Source: Tetrahymena thermophila SB210 (taxonomy: Eukaryota > Ciliophora > Oligohymenophorea > Hymenostomatida > Tetrahymenidae). Taken from it: a stretch of DNA of 64,000 bases. The notes under the pieces are model-generated. The model saw only the letters and a list, made by a program, of their open reading frames with translations, did no database searches and was not told the origin of the DNA. The DNA lies in assembly GCF_000189635.1 (NCBI RefSeq), contig NW_002476417.1, positions 434,001 to 498,000 on the forward strand, in the 5' to 3' direction. Position 1 is the first letter of the stretch. Each line of letters starts with the position of its first letter. This document shows positions 43,004 through 54,026 of this stretch, piece by piece. The translations under genes were made by a program, and so were the position numbers.

Positions 43004-43306
43004 TCACAAAAGAGGTCTGATAGTAACAATTTAAGGAGCAGCAACTAAATGAGCCTTCAATTTTCCTACAAATCCTGTAAAATGAGGAGATTTCATATGC
43101 TTTTCTATGTCAGCAGGGCTTCTCCATTCTTCGACAAATACAAATGTGTTAGGGTCTTTGACATCATTATGAAGAATATAGCTGATATTTCCTTCTTCTT
43201 TCTTTGTTTCTTCTACAAGAGCTTTAAAAGCGTTAACCAAATTTTAATCTCTTGATTCAGGCTTCACCTTAATAGTTGCAACGATTCTAAGTTTTTAATC
43301 AGCCAT
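43004..43306 (-). CDS. ABM-domain protein, copy 2
   Basis: One intronless frame of 100 residues, starting MADQKLRIVATIKVKPESRD and ending in RPLL then TGA. It aligns with copy 1 along its whole length: same start, EETKKEEGNISYILHNDVKD, FVFVEEWRS and the helix with KHMKSPHF. The C-terminal strand differs (PQIVTIRP against PQVKIL). As a soluble small protein without signal peptide it is probably cytosolic. The two genes lie head to tail and are likely a local duplication. The family includes monooxygenases and stress-linked proteins; catalysis is not shown by this sequence. A shorter internal start (Met at 43240) exists, but the outer ATG keeps the first beta strand, so I prefer it. Confidence 0.9.
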
Positions 43307-44948
43307 TTTATGATCTAATATTCTTTATTATATATTTTATTAGGAAGTTTATAATAATAATTTAATATTTATTTGCTTTTACCTACTTCATTATACTTCT
43401 AAAGTTGAAATATGATATAAAGAAAAAAAAAATAGGTTACGAATTTAGAAGGAATCTAGAATTTTAATTTACATTTTTATAAATTTTATGATTATGACTC
43501 ATCATAAATTTTAGAAAAAAAAGAGAAGTTCTTAAGAAAAAAGATAGGAAATAATGTTTTTAGTTTACAGACATAAAATATATTAATTAGAAATACTCAG
43601 AAAGAAATATCAAAAATAAAATTTACATTTGACCTTATTCTAGAAACTAAATAATATTTTTTAAATAAAGTTTTAATGTTTTTAATGTTTATTATTCCAA
43701 CAATATTAATTAAAATTAAACAAAAAACAATAAGAGTATTAGTATCTAATACAAATAAAATGATAAATTACCTTGCTATTTGCTATTTACTATTTACTAA
43801 TGAGTTGAGAAAAAATAGTAAAGGATTGATATTATAGGAAATAATTTAAGATAATTGTTATTTGTATTTTTAAATCGTTGTTAATATTGATTTAATTCAA
43901 ACAATATAAATTATAAACAAATGAAATTAATTTATAGGAATTAAATTATAATCTAAAATTTTAAAGTTCAATTACTTTTCTAATTATTTAAAACTTTTAA
44001 ATATTATTTGATTTATTTTCAAAATAATTTCAATAATTTTATTTTTTGATAATTTTTTTAAATTTATTTTTAATAAATTTCTTACATTTCATACAATTTT
44101 AATCAATAAATATTTTATTTTTTATAAAAAAAAGGAAATTTAAGTAACAAAATCTTTTTCTATCAAATTAATTTTATATTAAAACATTTAGCATAGGATA
44201 GGCTAAATAAATTATCAATAAATTAATTGATATTTATTGACAAAATTCTTACTTTATAATTTTAAAAAATATATTTCTGCTTATAAAACAAAAATTTTGA
44301 TATCAATTATTAATTAAATTCATTTTTTTTTGTTGCTTTTATGCATATTATAAAAAAATATATATTTATAAATTATTAAGTTCATGAGTAGAAGAAATTT
44401 AATTCTAGATTTATATTAGAATATTTCAATATTTTTTAATTATTAATAATTGAAGAAGAAGTAATTTCAATTCTATTATCTTCATGATAACAAACCTGAA
44501 AATTAAATTTTATCTTACAAAATTTATTTAACATAAATTCATAAAATTGAGCATACAGCTTATTTCTAAAATTATTATAATGAGTGTATTACTAGAATTT
44601 AATAAAACTTTATTATTATTCAAATTATTCAAATACTATTTTAATTCTATGAATAATCATTGATAATTAATAATGACATATTTCCATTAAGTTCAATAAA
44701 AATGGACAAATCAATAAAATATGAATGAATTTAAAGAAAGATTTATCAATTTAATTGGTAAAATAAATATTATAATTTGATCTAAATTAAATGGAATTAA
44801 TATAATGAATGAAAAGAATTTAAATCAAATACTTTATTGTTAAATTAAACGTGTAAATTCGCAATTTTTAGTAAAGTATTGAATATTTAAAAAATAAAAA
44901 AATTTTGAAGATTTTTTTTAGTCATATAATTTTATTCCAGTTAAATAA
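43307..44948. other. Intergenic spacer, no gene seen
   Basis: About 1.6 kb of A+T-rich DNA upstream of the ABM copy 2 gene and of the plus-strand type I protein gene, so it is a divergent promoter region. Long A and T runs are frequent. No frame with coding texture was found. Confidence 0.5.
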
Positions 44949-46181
44949 ATGAATTACTTTGAGAATAAATATTTTTTGGGCTTTGCGTCTGTTCTAATTT
45001 TATATTCTATTTAGGGGGTGCGATGTGTTAGTTTTGAATCACCAAGAATGCTGGATAATAGCATCAAAGATAAATTTGATAGCTTGAAGAATGTAGAATT
45101 TTAAACAGATTTAGCTATTCATTACATAATTATTTAGAATAAGAAAAAAATGGACATTTTTAGAAATAATTATTAGTTTTTTGTTAATTATTCTCCTTAG
45201 ATTCATGAAATAATCCCGCTTGAAAATAATACTACAGATTATTAGACATTCTTAAACTATATCGATATAGATTTTAACTAAAATCTACCTCCTTTACCAG
45301 AAGATCATTCAGTTAAAATTTCTAAACAATATTAAATATAAAATTGTTCATCTTTTATATTCAATGAAACATTGAGCTTTACTGCTTAGAGACAAAATTC
45401 TCTTTATAATTTAGAAGATTTTAAGGTAAACGAAAATAACAACAACAACAAAATAATTGAATAAAATTCTTTTGATAAAGAGAAGCTGATGACTTTTTTA
45501 TCAAATAAATATAAAGTAGAAGGCAACACTAACACAATTTTTATAATATTAAGCAAAGAATATTAAGAAGTAGATGGAGAGATATAATTAAATGAGTTTA
45601 TATCTCAGTAGAACTAATAATATTTTTTGTATGGCTTTATGAATGAGTAAAGATTCTACTAATAAATAAATTAAGTAAATTAGGTGATAAGCAAAGCCTA
45701 TTTTAAGGTTAAAGAAAGTTTGGTCAGTTAACAAAGAGATGTTTGTTTATAACTTTATATGAAATCTATAGAATTATTAGAGCACGAACTACTTGAAAAG
45801 GTACAAACAGGTTCCTTATTAATGTCTGCAGAAACTAAGATTTCTGATATATTTTAGCTAGAGAAATATTTTGAGTTCTAAGAAAAGTGGTAAGAAATTA
45901 CAACGAAATGCAAAATATTCTTCACATTAATTACTATCAACAAATTTTAAAAGGCCAGTGCAATTATCAAAGAATTATAAGAATATTTTAACAACGAAAT
46001 GATACCATATTTAAATAAAACTCTAAGCAAAGAAGATGTTGATTAAAGTTAATTCTTAATCTTGAAAATTGTTCAGTAATATACTTTCTCACTGATAGTG
46101 CTTTTTATTTTAGTTATTTTTACTTATATTTATATAAAGAAATCAAAAATATTAGACTTATTTGATAAGAAATTTGTATGA
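44949..46181 (+). CDS. Intronless type I membrane protein of unknown family (410 residues)
   Basis: A single frame of 411 codons with TGA stop. The N-terminus (FLGFASVLILYSIQGVRC) is a signal peptide or signal anchor. The luminal part is about 350 residues long, hydrophilic and Gln/Asn-rich, with an Asn run near residue 165 and few cysteines. A membrane span follows near the C-terminus (FSLIVLFILVIFTYIYI) with a short basic tail (KKSKILDLFDKKFV). The second half of the luminal part appears helical, with repeated Leu/Glu/Lys-rich segments, and may be coiled coil. I recognise no known domain. Its topology is like that of the 626-residue protein at 40246, but I see no sequence similarity between the two. 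The ATG at 44949 is the first in-frame start before the hydrophobic segment. Confidence 0.8.
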
Positions 46182-48590
46182 TTTGTTTCTATTACATTTT
46201 GTAATAAACTTATTCAAGTCATTACTCATTTATATATGCATTAATGTATGTATTTATGTATATAGGTCATCATTATAGTTTAAAACAGCTATAAATTCTA
46301 CACTAATACCCACCAATAAAATTTATTGCTAAAGAATTGAGCAAGTAATTGAGAATTCAAGCATATATAAAAATTAGATTGGCATATGTATATTTATTTA
46401 TGTTTTTGGTTATTAGTTTGGATTAAACGATATAGAATTTCAAAATTTTTTAATCTTTATTTTGATACATTTATATAATAATATAATTATTATTAACAGT
46501 AAATTAAAAAATTAAATATAAGTTTTTACTGAATGAATAAATTCAATTAATTTTTGTAAAATTTAATAGCCCTTACATATAGTTTATTCCTTTTTTATAT
46601 AATTAAAGTCTATGCCAAATATTTGCAACTAAATTTATGTTAATTTTGTGGTTGTTGTTATTTTAAACAATGGATAATCAAATTTTGTAAAAATGATAGT
46701 TTTTAATACATTTTTGAAGCTCAAATAACTATTACCAAAGCTACTGGAGTGTTTATTTTGAATGAATGAAAATTTTTAAATCAAATTTAAATCAATCAAT
46801 ACTGAAAACCTTATTAATTCAGCTACTGAATTGAAAACATGTTTCCTTATAAAATACTATAAGTTATGAAGGGATTTAATATATACTTCATAAGCACTTT
46901 AGTTAGTTTTGAAATATACAAATAACATAAAAAATTGAATTATTAGATTTCATTTACTGTAAAAAACTGAAGAAATTACATTTATTATACAATTCAATTA
47001 CTGATTACTTTTTTCATTCAAATAATATGTTGGTAAGCTTAAATGCATTCAAAATTAACTATGTTTTAAAATAAGGTTTTACTGGTTAAAATCAGATCTA
47101 AGAAAACATTTAAAATAAGGCAAATAAAGTAAAACTAGCACTAAGTTTTATTCGTTGATAGGATTTTATCATCTGATCATTTTATTCGAACTAAAATATA
47201 AAGTAGTTCTATAATAATAAATTTTACTGACTACTTGAATAGTTTATATTCATTCAGTTATTTTAATCTTATTTTAACAGATATGAGATGCTTTTAATTA
47301 TGTTTTCAGCAACTATCTTTCTTTCTTTCATAAAAGGTGTTATTATCATAAAAAAAAATATTAACTTTAAAAGTAAGTTTTTGATTAATCTTGATCAATA
47401 TATACTTAAATTATAGTTTTTTTGTTTGCCATATATTTTTTTTCAAAAAGCCTATTTATTTTAATATGTTTTATTCAACAAGAGTTAAATTTTGTATAAA
47501 AATACACTATTAAATGGCTATGACAAAAAATAAACTTTTTTTTTATTTTTCAAACAAGTTGTTTGGTTATAAAGGCTGATCTATTTTTGTTTTAATTTTA
47601 TAATGGAGTAGGTTAAATTTTATTAATTATTAATTGAGTATTTTTTATAACGTTAGAGTCATCTTAACATAAGTGATAAAAAACTAACCGAAATAACTGA
47701 CAATTAATTTATATATATAATAAAATACCTATATAATAGATAATACTAAATAGAGTAAAAATTAAATTTTTTAAAATGAACAAATTCTTATTCAAATTTC
47801 AGTAATTTTAAAAATAATGTCCTTCCTTCCTGTGTGTAAATGTATGTCTATATGGTTTGTTTTTACTATCTGATTAAATATTAGTTATATTCCTAAAAAT
47901 TAACTGTTCAAGATTATTTTTATTGTTGTCAGATTTTAATTTCTATAAAATGCTTTTTATCAAGCTATCAAATTTCATTTTAGTAATTGCTATTAGTTTT
48001 TATTATCCTAATACCCTACAAGTTATTCGTTTATACTTGCAACCAATAGATTTATTTTCCTATTTGAGATATTAAATTGCAGAGATATAGATATAATTCA
48101 TAGCGCTAGTCTAGATAATTTTATTAATTTTTACTTATTCCATAATCGTAATAAGGATTCTAACTTTATCTTTATATTAATTAGTAAATATCACAAGTTA
48201 AAGTTTAAATTAAAAATGAAATATTTATTTGTATTTTTCAAAATTTAGATATCCTAAAGCAGTAAAAAAAATAAATCAGTAGCTTAAATGGATTCAAATT
48301 TGACAAATGAGATCTATAGTCTAAGTAGGAACAGTTAAAATTCATAATTTATTTCAAAATTATATTTTTTTTGAAAAAAAATTTCAAAGAAAACAACATT
48401 TACATAAATCATAGGAGTAGAAAGTAAGGAGAGAAAGGTGGAGAATATTGATTTCACAATACTAACAAATCAATACATCCATTGATTTATCAAATAAATA
48501 TAAAATTTACATTTTAAGTCGCAACATTTAAATTGATTCTTCTACTAAATATCTTTAGCTAAAACTTAAGTCATAATATAATTTTTAATT

Positions 48591-48758
48591 ATGGTAAGTA
48601 AATTAATAGCATTGCTAGCTGTCACAACTATCTGTTTTACCGCATCACACTACTTTCATTTATTTTATAAAATTTCAAAGATTATTTATTTATTTATTAA
48701 ACTTTAAAACAGCAGTAAAAGAAATAGACTGGAGATTATTTAATCAAATGGCTTATGA
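48591..48758 (+). pseudogene. Possible signal-peptide exon or gene fragment
   Basis: A 55-codon frame starting MVSKLIALLAVTTICFTASH, which looks like a genuine signal peptide with an Ala-x-x cleavage site; its base composition is richer than that of the surrounding spacer. After about 45 codons another frame becomes attractive (EIDWRLFNQMAYEDQIEKTF, near 48722-48785), but no GT donor lies between to splice them. This could be the start of a decayed secreted-protein gene with a one-frame shift. Secreted cysteine-protease genes of ciliates begin in a similar style, but no protease motif follows. Chance cannot be ruled out. Confidence 0.25.
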
Positions 48759-49974
48759 AGACTAAATAGAAAAGACATTTTAAATATAACATTTTAAAAT
48801 TTAAATTGTAAGTTAATAATAGAAAGTATATGTATTTTAATTATCAAATTATAAATTTGTCAAAATCTTAAAGTCTTAATGTAAACAAAATACAATAAAT
48901 AAATAAGCACACCCGCATTATCATCATATATTATTTTTAGGTTTTTAGAAATTTGGAACAGCCTAAATTGGTAATAAAAGAAAAAAAAATTCATTTAATA
49001 AACATGTACTATGAGAATTCATAAGGTAATTATAATTAAAAATGAATATTTGAGATTGGCTTTTTTTAATTTTGGATCTATTTTCTTATTCGCTTTCATT
49101 TTTAAGAAATCGCATAAGTAACTTAACTCAATTACTAAATTAAACTACAAAATTTTATAAAACTGGAATCAGAATAGCAATTATGATATTCATTATCAAA
49201 TAACAGAATTTTATTTATAAAACAGCTTTGAAATTTTAAATAATATCCGAAAAACTCAAAGTTCATCATCTTTTATTTTTCTTTTACTAATAACTAACAA
49301 ACTAACTAACTATCACGCGCTACTAAAAAGTTAAGCAAATCCGAAAATTTCACATTACAATGCACTAAAGGGTAAGAAATATTTAAATTTAGAACTGTGT
49401 TTTGTTTATTTGATGATATGTTTATAAGATATTGTTTACTCTGAGTATTTATTCTTTTTAAAGAAGCGTAATAAATTTAATCTCAAAAATTGACTTACAT
49501 AATTTATTTGGACATTTAATCACTTTCTTTACATAAAATTTGGCTTACATTTTTAGATAGAAAACTAGCAAGATTTTTTTATTATAAATTTGCTATTTAT
49601 ATTTTAGATATTTTTAGAAATTTTGTTTGCAGATAAAAAGAAAAATTATAAAGATAAAATACAAATATTTAGAGGGGTAAAAAAAAATAAATTGACTGAT
49701 AATTGATTTTTAATTTTAAAAAGGGAAGATATTGTTTGAAAATCTAGTTCACTTTTGCGTCTAACATAATAGCGCCTATTTAATCTATTTTAAATATTTT
49801 ACGCGCATGGTATTTTTGAGCTGACAAAATTAATATTAGTAAACAAGTTTGCAAGTCTTAGTAAATATTAATAGCTACTACAAAGTATTTTTAAATATTT
49901 AATGCGTATCTTTACAAAACTGCATTTATTTTCCAATGCAATTTTTTTCATGTTAAGTATAGATAGTTAATATC

Positions 49975-50006
49975 TATATATATATATATATCTAACTAAC
50001 TAACTA
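49975..50006. repeat. Simple repeat: TA run followed by CTAA units
   Basis: A TA dinucleotide run of about 17 bases runs directly into CTAACTAACTAACTA. It lies within the gene-poor spacer. Similar short CTAA or CAAT runs occur elsewhere in the window. Confidence 0.9.
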
Positions 50007-52364
50007 CTCTATACCTTTAGTTATTAAATTTGTAAATTTAGTCGAATAGTGTTTATCCCCGCTAGAACACATAAACACACGCACATAAACACATTTATAT
50101 ACTCATTAAATTATATTCTAACTAATTTACATAATTTTTATTCTACTTTATTTACTTTTTTTAAATAAATAAAACTTGATTATATTATAACACTTTTTTA
50201 AATGTTCATATTGATTTTTATACTTTTTCCTAACGAATTTAAATCTCTGAGATTTAAATAAATGGTTTTCTATATTTAAAAAATTGCTTGTCTTTCTTAA
50301 ATTTAACTTAATCTGAAAAGATATGAAATAAGATAGGATTTATTCTGTATCTTGTTAATATTTTACCTTTAATTATTTCTTTTATATCTTTAGTATTTCT
50401 TGTTTTTATTAAGTAATAAAAATGTAATGAAGCATGAAAATATAAATTAAGTTAGTGTCCTCTCCTATCTATTTTTAATTGAAATATCTGTTATTTTACA
50501 AATTTATAGATTTCTTTCAATAAACCGATTTAATTTTTTGAATTTTGCATAAGATAATTATAAGTTATTGGGTAACTTAAAATAATGAAAGGAGAATTTA
50601 TAAGAAAATCTGTAGTAGTAAAGAAATAATTTAAATAATCGAAGATTATAAACAACAACTTTGCAATTTTAATTTAAATTAATTAAAAAAACGTCTTGGT
50701 ATGTCATAGTGCTTAATGTTAAATAGAAAATTTAAAAATTTAGGAGAATATAAAAAAAATTATAATTTTCTTCTTAAATATTAAATATAAAAAGTTCAAT
50801 TCTTCTTCAATCTGAAAAGAGAAAAATCAAAATAATAAATCTATTAAAGATTGATACAATTTATTCCTTTTTGACCTTGAAGTTTCTTTTATTTTTCTTC
50901 TAATTGTTAATTTATCTCAAAGTTGAAGAGTTATTGAAAAAGTTTGTATCTCATATTTTTATTATTGTTGACGAGATGACTGATCTACCGAAAGTAGCCA
51001 GCCTATAATTGAACTAACTAATCTAAAAAATTGATCTAAGATCCAAGTGGCAAAATGGCAATTTTAAAAGCAAACTTTTTCATTCTTTCGGCTTATAAGG
51101 TATCTAAAAGGTAGAATCTATTTTATCAATTATTTTTAAGACTTTTAAAACTTTTAATTATCAGAATGTAAAAAATTATAGTTTAGCAAATCTTTTTTTC
51201 TATTTGATAAACAATGAAATATGCATATGCATAAATATATGTATCATGGATTAATGTGTTTTTGATATCGCTTTATTTTCTTTATTCTTCATATATTGAA
51301 ACCATAAAAATAGATTTATCAATTACTACTCTTTTCTTTTTAAAAATCAGACAGTGTATTTTTCAAATTATTTATATGATTTTCTTTGCATTTTTCTAAC
51401 TAATACATAAGATTTTCTGAGACTTTGCTGCATTTCGATTGCTTAATGGTATCTAAGACATATTTATATTTTACGACTAATAATCTTTTAGAATATTTAC
51501 ATATGGGTACGTTTGTATTATAATTCAATTTAAAGTTTTATGCATGTGATATTTTAAATCGCTTATTTGTCTATTAAGATGAATGAAGAGGAACTAACTC
51601 TCTTTTGTTAATATATAGAATAAAATCTTTTTGTCATTAATTTTTTGATAAATCCATATATTTTAAAGAGTTAGCAATCGAAGTTTTTTATATTAATTGT
51701 TTTAGGCATTCTCTATTGTAAATTAATTAGATAAATAAATAATCAAAGCAAAAATCAGAATTCCATTTGCGCAGCAAAGGACTGAATCATAGAAGTCTTC
51801 TTTCTATTTTTATAATGATGAAAAATTATTTGAAAAGTGAGTTAGTAAATTAGGGGTGGGGTAACAAAAATATACCGATGAATTTTTCTATTCAATCTTT
51901 TTTTTTTTCTTGGCTAATTAATTTTTTTGAAAGTAATCAATGTTAATAAATAGCGAAATATAAAGGAATTTAGATTGCTTTTTTTTTTATTGAATTGATA
52001 ATTAAAAAAAGAATCAAGAAAAAGAAAAGAAGAAGAACAAACAAACAAACAATTAATTAAATTTTTTAGAGAAAATTTTAGATTAATTTTTAAGATTTTA
52101 CTTAACAAATCTTATTTATTATTAATTTGATTGATTTTGACGGGTAGCTAGCTTATATTGAAGTGTGTGTATTAATCTTTCTTTAAATCAATCGAATATC
52201 TAAGCTAAAAATTATAATAATATCTTTTAACAAAACAAAAATTACAAATCAATAATTATCTGTAATTAATATCCAAAAAAAAGAAGCAGCTCCACAAAGT
52301 GCGCTTTACTAAAAACATCATATAAAATATATTTACTTCTACTCCTCTAAATATAATCCAAAAA

Positions 52365-54026
52365 ATGATTTATCAAGCTGAACATATTGATTAAACTCAC
52401 TCCTCTACTGTTATGAGAATCTAAACTGAAGAAAATATTGAATACGCTTTAAAAATTCAAACCTCTTCCCATTAACTTGCTAAAGAATAAGATTTAAAAA
52501 GAGAATACACTATATTAAAGAATCTCTAACATGAAAATATAATCTCTGTTGGTGAATATTTTGAAGATTTGGCACTTGACAACTTCAAAGACCACAGCGA
52601 AGTTCGTGGATTCACCATGGAATTAGCTTAATGCGATTTACTTACCTACTTGAAGAGCAATCACCCCAACCCTCTTCATCCCGTAAAGGCTAGATAAATT
52701 TTCTCTGGTATTGCCAAGGCTGTTCAATACCTCCACAGCAAAAACTTTGCCCACAATGATATTAAGCTCGAAAATGTCCTCATTTTTGGTAAATAAACAT
52801 TAAAATTTCATTTTTACTTTGCAATTTTGTGATATTTAATTTGCTTATGTGAATGAATGAATGAATAAATAATCTGCATGAATTGTTAACTGTTTTGAAA
52901 CAATGTAATTTATAAATACAAAACTTAAAAATAAATAAATAGAAAATAATTAACAACTTTTTAATTAAATTAATGAACAGAAGAAAAATTAAAAAATACT
53001 AACAAATAAATATATACGTTCGTTCCAAAACAACCAAAACAAGAAATTCAAAATATTCAGCTGGATTTAATTAATTAATTTATAAATTAATTATTTATTT
53101 CTAACATAAATTTTGGAGAAGTTAATAAATTAGCATAATTTGAGTTTTTTTCTCAATGTTAAATTATCGAGCGATAGATAGAGAGAGAGAGAATTCAAAT
53201 AATTTAATTCAAAAAATATAGTCTTAGTAGTAGTAGTCTTTGTAGACTAAATTAATTAATTGGTTATATATAATACTGATTTCTTACTACAATATTTAAA
53301 CTATTAAGATTTTGAATTTCTACTTCCCACTCTATTCCTTTTTTCCACTTTAAAATATAAAGTTTTACAGACATACAAAAAAACTATTTTTTATAACCAA
53401 ATCTATCATTCACTCTAGCAAACTATCTATTTACAAAATGCATCATCTTATCTTACAAATTTCATTTTTGTATATTAACCATTCTAATCTTAATTTCTTT
53501 AAATATAGAAAACGGAGAAGCTAAACTTAGTGATTTTGGATTCGCTTGCAACACCAGTTCTCCTTTCTAAGCTGAATAATGGAGATATAGAGCCCCCTCT
53601 TTCTTGGCTCCTGAAATGATCAAGTATTTATCAAAGAAACCTTCTGCTGCCTCAAAGGACTCAAATAACTAATCTACATTCGACCTCACTAAAACTGACT
53701 CTTTCGCTTTCGGAGTGTGCATGTTTGAAAGTCTCTTCTTCGTCTTACCCTTCCACAGTGAAAGAGCTTTTGAAAATGATACCTACTACTCATACATTGT
53801 TTTAAAGAACTACGAAGGTTTCTGGGAGATCCCTTTCATCAAACGTTTAACCAACATCTACTAACGTTTCTTTGACTCCTCTGAAGTCAGATTCGCCCAA
53901 CTCAAGGACTTACTCAACAAGCTACTTACAAGAAACCCTAGTGAAAGACTTTCTTTCAATGAAATTCTTACTCACCCTTGGTTTCAATAAATGATGGATC
54001 TTTCTGATGATGAATCCTCTTGTTGA
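52365..54026 (+). CDS. Protein kinase-like protein without glycine-rich loop
   Basis: Two exons, 52365-52788 and 53509-54026, joined at phase 1 across a 720 bp intron; 313 residues. It has the ATP lysine in YALKIQ (K30), a kinase-like helix with KREYTIL, the catalytic loop HNDIKLEN at residues 130-137, DFG at 150-152, APE in RAPSFLAPEM and a C-lobe ending NPSERLSFNEILTHPWF. The layout is that of a serine/threonine kinase, closest in style to the CAMK-type group. Two oddities stand out. The glycine loop is replaced by IDQTHSSTV, with only 29 residues before the lysine. HRD has become HND, losing the Arg that normally contacts the phosphorylated activation loop. The catalytic Asp, metal-binding Asn and Asp remain, so activity is possible but uncertain. 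Codons often end in C, unlike most genes here, which hints at strong expression. No regulatory domain is attached. Confidence 0.9.
53173..53192. repeat. GATA/GA simple repeat in the kinase intron
   Basis: GATAGATAGA followed by five GA units, inside the intron of the kinase gene. Confidence 0.85.

Larger units (their letters stand above)
46182..52364. other. Large gene-poor spacer (about 6.2 kb)
   Basis: Highly A+T-rich DNA with many homopolymer and short tandem repeats. Apart from the doubtful signal-peptide frame at 48591 I find no supported gene on either strand. In this code, with one stop codon, chance open frames of 60-80 codons are common, so open length alone was not accepted. The last kilobase should contain the kinase promoter. 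Confidence 0.45.

Noticed and set aside
51914..52108. 64-codon minus-strand frame upstream of the kinase
   Set aside because: Low-complexity, Leu/Ser/Lys/Asn-rich reading of A+T-rich DNA without any feature.
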